64,000 bases of DNA, from the NCBI GenBank assembly GCA_024655945.1, contig JANLFK010000013.1, positions 62,001 to 126,000 of the forward strand. Direction: 5' to 3'. The first letter of the stretch is position 1. Each line of letters opens with the position of its first letter. The translations under genes were made by a program, and so were the position numbers. Below are positions 35,583 through 43,786 of the stretch, one piece after another. A model generated the notes under the pieces. That model saw nothing but the letters and a program-made list of their open reading frames with translations. It was not told where the DNA came from and did not search any database. The DNA comes from a candidate division KSB1 bacterium. Its GTDB lineage: Bacteria; Zhuqueibacterota; Zhuqueibacteria; JANLFK01; Oleimicrobiaceae.

Positions 35583-36380
35583 CTACAAAATCGCGGCGAT
35601 GGCCACCAGCGCCGCACTCACGGCCATGGTCACATAGTCGATAGGCCGCAAGCGGAGCAACCGGTAGCAGGTGCGTCCCTCCCCGCCGCGATAGCAACGT
35701 GCGTCCATGGCCAGGGCCAGCTCGTCCGCCCTGCGAAACGAAGAGACGAAAAGGGGCACGATGAGCGGCAGCACGCTTTGCGCCCGCTGCACCAAATGCC
35801 CCTCGAAACTCGCCCCTCGCGACACCTGCGCCTTCTGCAGGCGATCAGCCTCCTCCAGCAGGGTGGGCACAAAGCGCAGGGCCAACGACATCATCATGGC
35901 CAACTCGTGCACCGGCACCCCGACCCGCCGCAACGGTCGCATGAGCCTGTCCAAGCCGTCGGTAATCTCAATGGGCGAGGTGGTAAGAGTCAGAAGCGCG
36001 GCCATCACCACCAACACCGCAAGCCGAAAGGAGTACAGCAAGCCGTTCCGCACCCCTTCCCTGGTCACCGTCCACCCTACCACCGGGAGCCTTGTCCAAA
36101 CGCTTCCCGCAGTGAAGAGCGAATGGACCACCATCGTGAGCACGAACAGCCAGACAAACGCGCGCAGGTTGCGCAGCACCAGCGGCAATGGCAAACGCCC
36201 CGCCAGGACGACCGCAAAGGTGAGGACGCCCCAGATGGCGGTCACGGCCAGAGCGTCTGTCAGCAGCAGACCGGTCATCAACAAGACGCTCGCCACCAAC
36301 TTGGTACGAGGGTCCAGCCGGTGCACCACCGAGTCGGCCGGGTAGTACCGCCCCAGTGTAATGTCTTGCAATATCGCCAC
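35583..36380 (-). CDS. ecfT: Energy-coupling factor transporter transmembrane protein EcfT
   Basis: 265 residues with about five membrane helices. Typical features are the N-terminal HRLDPRTKLVASVLLM and the two coupling motifs near the end: AQVSRGASFEG and ALAMDARCYRGG, where Ala-Arg-Gly type helices contact the ATPases. It scaffolds vitamin/metal ECF importers. No EcfA ATPase or S-component gene is adjacent, so partners are elsewhere. Start is GTG 36380 with AAGGA 7 bases upstream, and the gene has its own promoter. Confidence 0.93.
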   Translation of the reverse strand: MAILQDITLGRYYPADSVVHRLDPRTKLVASVLLMTGLLLTDALAVTAIWGVLTFAVVLAGRLPLPLVLRNLRAFVWLFVLTMVVHSLFTAGSVWTRLPVVGWTVTREGVRNGLLYSFRLAVLVVMAALLTLTTSPIEITDGLDRLMRPLRRVGVPVHELAMMMSLALRFVPTLLEEADRLQKAQVSRGASFEGHLVQRAQSVLPLIVPLFVSSFRRADELALAMDARCYRGGEGRTCYRLLRLRPIDYVTMAVSAALVAIAAIL

Positions 36381-36409
36381 TATTGAATCCTTGCCTCAGC
36401 TTGCCTGGC

Positions 36410-36438
36410 AATATAGCGCATTTTGCCGTCAAAATCAA
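36410..36438 (-). promoter_or_regulatory. Sigma-70-type promoter for ecfT-truA-tal
   Basis: The minus strand has TTGATT (36433-36438), 17 bases, TATATT (36410-36415). Start near 36402, about 22 bases before the GTG of ecfT. Confidence 0.7.
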
Positions 36439-36753
36439 ACAAAAACTGAAGCTGCCCCTCAACCAAGAGCGGGCGAAACAGAGCCTGCCCCCGGCGGGTG
36501 CCCTTTGGACTGTCTAAGCGGAGAGAACTTCGAAAGGTCGGGAGGGTAAGTAGTCCCATGAGCGTGCCGAGCAGATAGACACTCTATGCCCACGGGAATA
36601 ACAAACGGGCGGTGCGGCGGTCTTGCGGCCAGGCGCGAAAGCAGCGCCCCCGCGGAGCAGCGAAAGTTTCGAGACGACTGCAACGGGAGACTACGGGCAC
36701 GGCTGGTTATTCTGGCTGGCTACCGCGGCCGGGAAAAGTGGTACTGGCTGCGA

Positions 36754-36967
36754 AGGAAAAGAAAAGCGCGGTTCAATGCGTACGCCGAAGATGTCGTCCC
36801 ACTCTACAACCACCTCCCATCCGCACAGTTGCTGCATTGAACCGCGCCCTATTCTTGGCTCGGTATCTGCGGGCTTAACCTCTGTCTGTGTGGCCTTGGC
36901 TCTTCCCGCGACCTCCCACTAAATGTTGACCTCCGGACGCCCTCGTGACCCACATATCGATTTTCAC
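36754..36967 (-). ncRNA. Candidate small RNA in the ecfT/ligase intergenic region
   Basis: The promoter at 36974-37001 predicts a start near 36967. A 6-bp hairpin (TCGTGA/TCACGA) lies at the very 5' end. The RNA ends in a perfect 14-bp helix (36834-36847 pairing with 36766-36779) around a ~54-base loop, followed by UUUUCUUUUCC. GCGGG/CCCGC could form a middle stem, and GAGCCAAG occurs twice. Six GGA triplets, three of them as GGAGGU, recall CsrA-sequestering RNAs, but that is only a resemblance. ecfT has its own promoter, so a free small RNA of about 214 bases is likelier than a leader. No match to 6S, tmRNA, SRP or RNase P signatures. Confidence 0.5.
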
Positions 36968-36973
36968 GACCCA

Positions 36974-37001
36974 AATATATGGCTTCTCAGCACAAAGTCA
37001 A
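36974..37001 (-). promoter_or_regulatory. Sigma-70-type promoter of the candidate small RNA
   Basis: The minus strand has TTGACT (36996-37001), 16 bases, TATATT (36974-36979); the same -35 as the other promoters of this window. Confidence 0.65.
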
Positions 37002-37218
37002 GAGGAATTTCCGGCCCCGGTGAACGATTTGTAATTTTTTCGTTGTTCAGGTCTTAGGATGTGCAAATCTAAGACACCCGCCAGCCACGAGTGCCCGGGC
37101 CCTTGCTCTGTTCACTTCCTGGGCACGTCGTGACCAACATGGTGCGCCCGCAGAAACTCGCGCCTGGAGCAGCCAGTGGCCCGCGCAGCCAGAGTCGCAG
37201 GCAGCGGCGATTTTCCCC

Positions 37219-37247
37219 TTGACTATTTGCCTGTTTTGTTTTATACT
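37219..37247 (+). promoter_or_regulatory. Sigma-70-type promoter for the ligase gene
   Basis: TTGACT (37219-37224), 17 bases, TATACT (37242-37247). Start near 37254. This excludes the in-frame codons upstream of 37254 as starts of the ligase. Confidence 0.8.
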
Positions 37248-37358
37248 AAGGAGCCTTGCGCGGGGCGGCGTGCCCGCATGGGAGGCATCCGCGCCAACAG
37301 GCAGGACGTTGACAACAGAGAGCCTCACAGTGCTCCTCTGCGATGGTCTGGAGGTACT

Positions 37359-38882
37359 GTGCCGACACTGACCGGTCTTTTTCAGAACACTGCGCAAAGA
37401 CAGACAGAGGCCACGGCCATAGTCTTCAATGAGCACCGCATCGAGTACGGGCGCCTCGAGGAGGCAGTCCGGCGCTTAGCAAAGGGGCTCAAGGGGCTGG
37501 GCGTGCAACCGGGTTCGCGCGTGGCTTTGCTGCTGCCCAATTTGCCCCACTTTGTCATCAGTTACTTCGGGGCGCTCTGGGCGGGCGCGGTAGTGGTGCC
37601 ACTGAACATACTTTTGGGGCGCGAGGAGCTCCACCAGGTGCTGGTCGACAGCGGAGCGCAGGTGGTGATTGCCTGGGGTGGATTCAAAAACACGGTGCTT
37701 GCGGCGACCTCTTCCCTCCCGCAACCCGTGCGGCTGGTTTTCCTCGGTGAGCGCATACCGGCCGACGCGCAGAGCCTGACGCACTTGATCGCCCAATCTT
37801 CGGCTGACGAGAAGCCGGCCCAGGTGCAGGAAGAAGACACTGCGGCTATCATCTACACGGCCGGGACCACGGGTCCGCCCTTAGGTGTGGAACTGACCCA
37901 CGCCAACCTGGTCTCGGCAGCCAACATGTGCCGCACCATGCTGCTCTTTTCGCCGAAAGACCGGATTATGGCCGTGCTGCCGCTCTACCACCCGTTCGCC
38001 CAGACGGCGGCGATGAATGCCACCATTGATGCGGGCGCGCAGCTTGTCATTCACCATCGCTTCCGGCCCCGCGAGATCCTCAACTCCATCGCTCACAACC
38101 AGGTCACCTGCATGGCCGCAGCGCCGGGCATGCTCCAGGCCTTGCTGGCCACTGCCCAGCAGACGGACGACCTGTCGTCGCTGAAGTACTGCCTTACCTC
38201 GGGCTCACCCCTGTCCGAGGAGCTTCGGCAGCAATTCGAGGAACGTTTCGCCCAAACCTTGGTCCTTGCGGGCTACGGGTTAACCGAAGCAGCCGGCATC
38301 GTCACCAGCAATCGCTTGGATCGCGAGCGGAAACCTGGCTCGGTGGGGCTACCCATGTTGGGCGTGGAGCTCAACATCGTCGACAGTGACAACAGGCCTC
38401 TGCGCCCGGGCGAGCATGGCGAGATCGTGGTGAGAGGGCCGAATGTGATGAAGAGCTACCTGAACCGTCCGGAAGAGACCGCCAGGACGCTGAAAGCGGG
38501 GTGGCTGCACACGGGCGACATCGGCATGGCGGATGCCGATCATTACTTCTACGTGATTGCCCGCAAGAAGGAGGTCATCTGCAAAGGTGGGTTCCATATT
38601 TATCCCCACGAAATCGAGCAGGTGGCGTTGGGGCATCCGGCCGTGGCTGAAGCGGCTGCGGTTGGCGTGCCCGACCCTGTGCAGGGCCAGGAGGTGAAAC
38701 TGCACGTGGCGCTGAAGCCAGGAGCCACTGCTACTGCCGACGAGCTCATCGCCTTCTGCGCAGAGCACCTGGAGGTCTACAAGCGGCCCAAGACTGTGCA
38801 GTTTCATCAAAGCCTGCCCAAAACCCCCACGGGGCGGGTACTCAGGCTGCGGTTGGCGGCAAGCAGCAGTCAAGGCAAATAG
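37359..38882 (+). CDS. ANL-superfamily ligase (acyl-CoA synthetase-like) with altered catalytic motifs
   Basis: 507 residues from GTG 37359, with GGAGG 4 bases upstream. The ANL fold is clear: YTAGTTGPPLGVELTHANLV (A3 region, from residue 166), AGYGLTEAAGI, HTGDIGMADADHYFYVIARKKE and KGGFHIYPHEIE. Two usually conserved lysines are replaced: the PKG of A3 is PLG (Leu175) and the A10 catalytic Lys is Arg493 in PKTPTGRVLR. In characterised members A10 Lys drives adenylate formation, so activity may be weak or changed. It could be a fatty-acid or aryl-CoA ligase by overall sequence. Downstream is the EF-G paralogue. Confidence 0.87.
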   Translation: MPTLTGLFQNTAQRQTEATAIVFNEHRIEYGRLEEAVRRLAKGLKGLGVQPGSRVALLLPNLPHFVISYFGALWAGAVVVPLNILLGREELHQVLVDSGAQVVIAWGGFKNTVLAATSSLPQPVRLVFLGERIPADAQSLTHLIAQSSADEKPAQVQEEDTAAIIYTAGTTGPPLGVELTHANLVSAANMCRTMLLFSPKDRIMAVLPLYHPFAQTAAMNATIDAGAQLVIHHRFRPREILNSIAHNQVTCMAAAPGMLQALLATAQQTDDLSSLKYCLTSGSPLSEELRQQFEERFAQTLVLAGYGLTEAAGIVTSNRLDRERKPGSVGLPMLGVELNIVDSDNRPLRPGEHGEIVVRGPNVMKSYLNRPEETARTLKAGWLHTGDIGMADADHYFYVIARKKEVICKGGFHIYPHEIEQVALGHPAVAEAAAVGVPDPVQGQEVKLHVALKPGATATADELIAFCAEHLEVYKRPKTVQFHQSLPKTPTGRVLRLRLAASSSQGK

Positions 38883-38939
38883 CGGCGCGCCGGATAGTCC
38901 GACGCGCATCTGACCTATCACAGCAACAAGGAGATAAGG

Positions 38940-41036
38940 GTGAAAGAGATTACCAGCAAAGACCTGCGGAATATCGCTCTTGTGGCCCATGGCGGCGTAG
39001 GCAAGACCTCGCTGGCTGAGGCCATCCTCTTCTCTGCAGGAGAGATCTCCCGTATGGGCACCGTCGAAGACGGCTCGACAGTCTCCGACTACCAGGCAGA
39101 CGAAATCGAGCGGAAGATCTCCATAAGCGCCTCACTCATGCACTGCCATTGGAAGGACGTCAAGGTCAACATCATCGACGCCCCAGGCTATGCGGATTTC
39201 TTCGGCGACGCAGTGAGCGCCCTGCGGGTGGCCGACCTGGCCGTAGTCTTGGTCGATGCCGTATCGGGCATTGCCGTCGGCACCGAGAACGTCATGGAGG
39301 TCATCACCAAGCAGGGAACACCGCATCTTTTCTTTGTGAACCGGGAGGACAAAGAGCACGCCAATTTCGAAAAGACAGTGGCGGCCCTGCAGGAGAGGTT
39401 CCGACACAACGTGACGGTGCTCCAATTCCCCGTAGGTGAAGGGGTGGAGTTCAGGACGATCGTCGACTTGGTGCACATGAAGCTGGTCACGTTCAGCACC
39501 GACGGCAGCGGCAAGTATACCACCGCAGAGATCCCGGCGGAGCTGAAGAGCAAGGCTGATGGCCTGCGCGAAAAGTTAGTGGAAATGGTGGCCGAGTGCG
39601 ACGACGCCATCCTGGAGAGTTACTTCGAGAAGGGCTCCCTCTCGGCAGAGGAGTTTGCCAAGGGGCTAAAGTCCGGCATCCTCAAAGGCGCCTTGGCCCC
39701 GGTGCTGTGCGGCGCCGCCACCAAGAACATCGGCACGCACCTCCTGCTGGACTTTCTCGCCACTTACTGCCCGTCTCCGGCCGACCTCTCGCCGGTGCGG
39801 GGAACAGTGCCGGGCACTGGTCAGGAGTGCACACCACCGGTGGACCCGGCAGCACCACTGGCTGCTTTGGTGTTCAAGACCGTGGCAGAGGCACACCTGG
39901 GGGAGCTCTCCCTGGTACGGGTTTACACCGGGACGCTGAAGATGGGCGAGGAGGTGCTGAACGCCACCAATGGCTCCACCGAAAAGATTGGCCAAATTTA
40001 CGCCATGAACGGCAAGACACGTAAAGAGGTGGGCGCACTGGTGGCTGGCGACTGCGGCGCCTTGGTCAAGCTGCGCAATACCCATACAGGCGACTGTCTC
40101 ACTGCCAAGAAAGATCCCATGCTGCTGCCGGGCATCGTCTTTCCGGCGCCGGTCACCGAGGTGGCCATCGTCCCGAAGAGCAAGGGCGACGAGGAGAAGA
40201 TTTCCAACGGACTGCAGGCGCTCCGCGATGAAGACCCCAGCTTCACCGTGGAGGTGAACCCCGAGCTCCGGCAGACCATCCTCTCCGGGCAAGGAGAGCT
40301 GCACCTGGACGTGATTATCAAGCGGCTCAAGGAGAAATTCGGGGTCGACGTGGACGTGCAGAAGCCACGCATCCCCTACCGCGAGACCATCACCGGCAAA
40401 GCCGATGAGAAGTACCGCCACAAGAAACAGACTGGCGGGGCTGGCCAGTTCGCGGAAGTGTGGATGAAGGTGGAACCTTTGCCGCGCGGCGCCGGGTTTG
40501 AGTTCGAGAACCAAGTGGTGGGCGGCGCCATCTCCTCGGTGTTCATTCCCTCGGTGGAAAAGGGTGTACGCCAGGTGCTGGAAGAGGGCGCGTTGGCCGG
40601 CTACAAGATCGTGGACGTCAAGGCGATTGTCTACGATGGCAAGGAACATCCGGTGGACTCCAAGGATATCGCCTTCCAGATTGCCGGCCGCGAGGTCTTC
40701 AAGATGGCCTTTCTCAACGCAAAGCCGATTCTCCTGGAGCCCATCTACGACATCGAGGTGAAGGTTCCCGAGGAGAACATGGGCGAGGTCATGGGCGACC
40801 TCTCCAGTCGGCGCGGGCGCATCCTGGGCATGGACTCGGCAGGACACTACCAGATCGTGCGGGCTAAGGTGCCACTGACGGAGCTGCACAAGTACGCCTC
40901 CACCTTGCGCTCCATCACCCAAGGTCGTGCCACCTATTCCCGCTCCTTTTCACATTATGAGCCGCTGCCAAAGGAGCTGGAGGCAAGAGTCGTCGAAGAG
41001 GCGAAGGCCGAGCGAGAACGAGAGCGCTCCAAGTAG
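38940..41036 (+). CDS. fusA2: Elongation factor G-like GTPase (EF-G paralogue)
   Basis: 698 residues from GTG 38940 with AAGGAG 6 bases upstream. All EF-G domains I-V are present, including QTGGAGQFAEVWMKVEP in domain IV. The GTPase motifs diverge from canonical EF-G: G1 AHGGVGKTS rather than AHIDAGKTT; G3 DAPGYADF with Tyr84 where EF-G has the catalytic His; G4 NRED rather than NKMD. This is the signature of the EF-G-like (FusA2) family, whose role is not settled, and not the housekeeping translocase. A terminator follows. Confidence 0.92.
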   Translation: MKEITSKDLRNIALVAHGGVGKTSLAEAILFSAGEISRMGTVEDGSTVSDYQADEIERKISISASLMHCHWKDVKVNIIDAPGYADFFGDAVSALRVADLAVVLVDAVSGIAVGTENVMEVITKQGTPHLFFVNREDKEHANFEKTVAALQERFRHNVTVLQFPVGEGVEFRTIVDLVHMKLVTFSTDGSGKYTTAEIPAELKSKADGLREKLVEMVAECDDAILESYFEKGSLSAEEFAKGLKSGILKGALAPVLCGAATKNIGTHLLLDFLATYCPSPADLSPVRGTVPGTGQECTPPVDPAAPLAALVFKTVAEAHLGELSLVRVYTGTLKMGEEVLNATNGSTEKIGQIYAMNGKTRKEVGALVAGDCGALVKLRNTHTGDCLTAKKDPMLLPGIVFPAPVTEVAIVPKSKGDEEKISNGLQALRDEDPSFTVEVNPELRQTILSGQGELHLDVIIKRLKEKFGVDVDVQKPRIPYRETITGKADEKYRHKKQTGGAGQFAEVWMKVEPLPRGAGFEFENQVVGGAISSVFIPSVEKGVRQVLEEGALAGYKIVDVKAIVYDGKEHPVDSKDIAFQIAGREVFKMAFLNAKPILLEPIYDIEVKVPEENMGEVMGDLSSRRGRILGMDSAGHYQIVRAKVPLTELHKYASTLRSITQGRATYSRSFSHYEPLPKELEARVVEEAKAERERERSK

Positions 41037-41064
41037 GAACAGCGCAAGAACAGATACCCAGCGC

Positions 41065-41098
41065 GGGGGCGAGGAGAGAGTCCTCGCCCCCTCCTTTT
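41065..41098 (+). terminator. Rho-independent terminator after the EF-G paralogue
   Basis: A perfect 11-bp stem GGGGGCGAGGA (41065-41075) / TCCTCGCCCCC (41081-41091) with a 5-base loop, then TCCTTTT. It lies only 18 bases before the HIT gene start, so the HIT gene is probably expressed by read-through or has reduced expression. Confidence 0.8.
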
Positions 41099-41115
41099 GC
41101 ACCGGAGGCTCGGAT

Positions 41116-41616
41116 ATGGACACGCTATGGGCACCGTGGCGGATGGAATACATCAAGGCGACCAAGCCGCGTGGCTGCATCTTCTGCACCAAGCCGCGCC
41201 AGAGCGATGACCGCCGCAACCTCATCCCCTATCGCGGCGCGCACTGCTTCGTCATCCTCAACTACTACCCCTACAACAACGGCCACTTGATGGTGGTGCC
41301 CTACCGCCACGTGGCGGACCTGGCCGAGCTTACTGCCGAGGAGCAAGGGGAAATGATGGCCCTAATTGCCCAAAGCACCCGGGCCCTGACCGTGACGCTG
41401 AAACCGCAGGGTTTCAATATCGGCTTCAACCTTGGCAAGGCAGCTGGAGCTGGCGTGGAGGACCACCTCCACTGCCACGTGGTCCCGCGCTGGGTAGGGG
41501 ACACCAACTACATGCCCATCCTCGGCCACACCAAAGTGGTGCCCGACGCCTTGGAGAACACCTGCGCCACCTTAGCAGAGGCATTTGCTGAGCTGTCGGG
41601 GCAAAAGCAGCGTTGA
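41116..41616 (+). CDS. HIT-family nucleotide hydrolase/phosphorylase
   Basis: 166 residues from ATG 41116 (GGAGG 7 bases upstream). The histidine triad is DHLHCHVVPRW; the N-terminal LWAPWRMEYI plus GCIFC places it with bacterial/archaeal AP4A phosphorylase-like HIT proteins, and NNGHLMVVPYRHV is the other conserved block. Likely hydrolyses or phosphorolyses dinucleoside polyphosphates. It is convergent with mazG. Confidence 0.92.
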   Translation: MDTLWAPWRMEYIKATKPRGCIFCTKPRQSDDRRNLIPYRGAHCFVILNYYPYNNGHLMVVPYRHVADLAELTAEEQGEMMALIAQSTRALTVTLKPQGFNIGFNLGKAAGAGVEDHLHCHVVPRWVGDTNYMPILGHTKVVPDALENTCATLAEAFAELSGQKQR

Positions 41617-41664
41617 GACCCGGAAGAAGTCAAAGGCTTCTGCCCAGAGGGGATCTCCCGGCCA

Positions 41665-42432
41665 TCACCTTTCCTGGCGCTTGACCCTCTCCCAGACCTC
41701 GTCCATCTCCTGCAACGACGCATCCCAGAGGCAGATACCGCGCTCCTTGAGCTCTTGCTCTACTTTCTTGAAGCGGCGCACGAACTTGTCCACGGTGCCG
41801 CGCAGAGCGTCCTCCGGGTTGACGCGGATGAAGCGCGAGAGATTGACCAACGAAAAGAGCACGTCGCCGAGTTCTTCTTCGATCTTCTTCTGGTCGCCAA
41901 GCTGGCAGGCGCGGCGCAGCTCGGCCAACTCCTCTTCCACCTTGGGCCACACCTGCTCGGCATTCTCCCAGTCGAAGCCTATGGTAGCGGCCTTGCTCTG
42001 CACACGATGGGCACGCAGCAACGCCGAAAGCTCGCGCGGCACGCCGTCCACCACCGACTCTTTGCCCTCGTCCTGCTTGGCATTCTCCCAGTGCACCGTT
42101 TGCTCCTCTGCCGTGCGGATTTCCGCATTGCCGAACACATGCGGATGCCGGCGCACCAGCTTGTCGTTGATGCCCCGCACGACATCCTCGATGGTGAAGC
42201 GCCCCTGTTCGGCGGCAATCTGGGCGTGGAATATCACCTGCAGCAGCAGGTCGCCCAGCTCTTCTTTGAGGTCGTCATAGCGCTCCTGGTCAATGGCCTC
42301 CAGAACCTCGTAGGCCTCCTCGAGCAGGAATTGGCGGAGGGAACGATGAGTCTGCTGCCGATCCCACGGACACCCCTTTTCCCCGCGCAACTGCGCCATG
42401 ATGGCAACAAGTCTATCAAACGAATTTTCCAC
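41665..42432 (-). CDS. mazG: Nucleoside triphosphate pyrophosphohydrolase MazG
   Basis: 255 residues from GTG 42432 with GAGGAG 5 bases upstream. Two tandem MazG folds: the first with GCPWDRQQTHRSL, EEAYEVLEAI and EELGDLLLQV, the second with KVEEELAELRRA and EELGDVLFSLVNLSR. The ExxE...ExxD metal-binding sets are intact in both. It hydrolyses (d)NTPs to monophosphates and pyrophosphate, a house-cleaning or ppGpp-linked role. Stands alone on the minus strand. Confidence 0.95.
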   Translation of the reverse strand: MENSFDRLVAIMAQLRGEKGCPWDRQQTHRSLRQFLLEEAYEVLEAIDQERYDDLKEELGDLLLQVIFHAQIAAEQGRFTIEDVVRGINDKLVRRHPHVFGNAEIRTAEEQTVHWENAKQDEGKESVVDGVPRELSALLRAHRVQSKAATIGFDWENAEQVWPKVEEELAELRRACQLGDQKKIEEELGDVLFSLVNLSRFIRVNPEDALRGTVDKFVRRFKKVEQELKERGICLWDASLQEMDEVWERVKRQER

Positions 42433-42681
42433 TGTAGCTCCTCTTGCGCTTGCGTGAAGGTAGCACACCACGCATGGCTGCCTCTGCTGACCGGAGAAAG
42501 GTACAGAAGATCGGCGATACAATCAATGGTGAATTTGACCCTCGTGGTGCGGCGAAGGCCCAGGGGAGCGCGTAAGCTCGCAGGGAAGGGCAATCATTGT
42601 CAAAAGGGCTGAAAGCGGCCCGGCAATGGACGTTGCCGTTCACGCAACTCCAGGGTAGTTCGCGAGGCGGGCAAAAACCGC

Positions 42682-42710
42682 TTGATTATTTGGGCCCATT
42701 TGGCTAACTT
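42682..42710 (+). promoter_or_regulatory. Sigma-70-type promoter for the dipeptide epimerase gene run
   Basis: TTGATT (42682-42687), 17 bases, TAACTT (42705-42710). Start near 42718, about 23 bases before the ATG of the first gene of a 12-gene plus-strand run. The 42433-42681 stretch upstream, shared with mazG, shows nothing else I can name. Confidence 0.6.
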
Positions 42711-42740
42711 GATAAGGCGTTGGTTCAACTCAGGAGCGGC

Positions 42741-43760
42741 ATGAAAATCACCGCGTACCCGGTCCGTTTGCCGCTGCGCCATACATTCCGCATCGCGCGG
42801 CACGCGGAAGATGTGAGCGAAAACTTTTACGTGACGGTCCAGTGGGACGGTCTGCTCGGCGTGGGCGAGGGCGCCCCCTCGCCGCGCTCCGGCGAGTCGG
42901 TGGAGCGCGGCATCGCCGAGGTGGCGAGGGCCGCCGTGGTGCTGCAAGAGCACCCCTCACCTGAGGCAGCCCTGGCGGCCCTGCCGGGGCTCCCGGTGGA
43001 GAGCCTCGCTGCGCGCGCCGCCTTAGAGATGGCCTTCCTTGACCTTTGGGCCAAGCAGCAAGACAAGCCCCTTTACCAGGTGCTGGGTATCGTGCCCGGG
43101 CCCATACCGCCAACCTCTTTCACCTTGGGAATTGCTGCGCCTGAGGAGATCCGCCGCAAAGTCCGCGAGGCCCAGCCGTACCGCATCCTCAAGGTCAAGC
43201 TGGGCTCACGCGACGACTATGCCATCGTCGAGGTGGTGCGGCAACTGACCGACAAACCGTTGCGCGTGGATGCCAACGAGGGGTGGACACCGGAGCAGGC
43301 CGCGGCGACCATCAGGTGGCTTGAGGACAAAGGCGTAGAGCTTGTGGAGCAACCCCTCCCTGCCGGCAATTTGGCAGCCATGCGCTGGTTGCGGGAACGC
43401 GTGACTCTGCCCCTCATCGCCGACGAAAGCAGCCGCGTCGCCGCCGATATCCCTGGACTGGCCGGCGTCTTTGATGGCATCAACATCAAGTTGAGCAAGT
43501 GCGGTGGGCTGCGCGAGGCGCTCCAGATGATCCGCCTGGCGCGCCGTCACGGCCTCAAAGTGATGCTGGGCTGCATGATCGAAAGCTCCGTGGGCATCAC
43601 CGCGGCAGCGCATCTTGCGTCACTGGTGGACTATGTGGACTTGGACGGCCATCTCCTCCTGGCCGAAGATCCGTATGAAGGCGTGACACTGCGCGACGGC
43701 ACGCTCCTTTTGCCTGAGCGACCCGGTTTGGGCGTTACTCCACGGGCACCGTCTCAGTGA
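42741..43760 (+). CDS. Dipeptide epimerase (L-Ala-D/L-Glu epimerase-like)
   Basis: 339 residues of the enolase superfamily, MLE/epimerase branch. The catalytic acid/base Lys is in YRILKVKLG and the opposing Lys in INIKLSKCGG. Metal ligands are Asp in RVDANEGW, Glu in VEQPLP and Asp in IADESS. The family inverts the Glu of L-Ala-D-Glu during murein peptide breakdown, though specificities vary. ATG 42741 has CAGGAG 4 bases upstream. The next gene encodes PBP4, supporting a peptidoglycan role. Confidence 0.87.
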   Translation: MKITAYPVRLPLRHTFRIARHAEDVSENFYVTVQWDGLLGVGEGAPSPRSGESVERGIAEVARAAVVLQEHPSPEAALAALPGLPVESLAARAALEMAFLDLWAKQQDKPLYQVLGIVPGPIPPTSFTLGIAAPEEIRRKVREAQPYRILKVKLGSRDDYAIVEVVRQLTDKPLRVDANEGWTPEQAAATIRWLEDKGVELVEQPLPAGNLAAMRWLRERVTLPLIADESSRVAADIPGLAGVFDGINIKLSKCGGLREALQMIRLARRHGLKVMLGCMIESSVGITAAAHLASLVDYVDLDGHLLLAEDPYEGVTLRDGTLLLPERPGLGVTPRAPSQ

Positions 43761-43786
43761 AGAGCTTACCTTGCCGGAGGATGACT

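Larger units (their letters stand above)
36381..37358. other. 978-base divergent intergenic region
   Basis: Holds the ecfT promoter (36410-36438), a candidate small-RNA unit with promoter and terminator (36754-37001) and the promoter of the plus-strand ligase gene (37219-37247) with its 105-base leader. Open frames of 60-130 codons in it lack ribosome sites and recognisable products. Bases 36450-36750 contain several short G+C-rich inverted repeats but nothing I can name. Confidence 0.6.

Noticed and set aside
36754-36967. 6S RNA, tmRNA, SRP RNA or RNase P RNA.
   Set aside because: Conserved cores of these RNAs are absent; the ends do not pair as in 6S or tmRNA.
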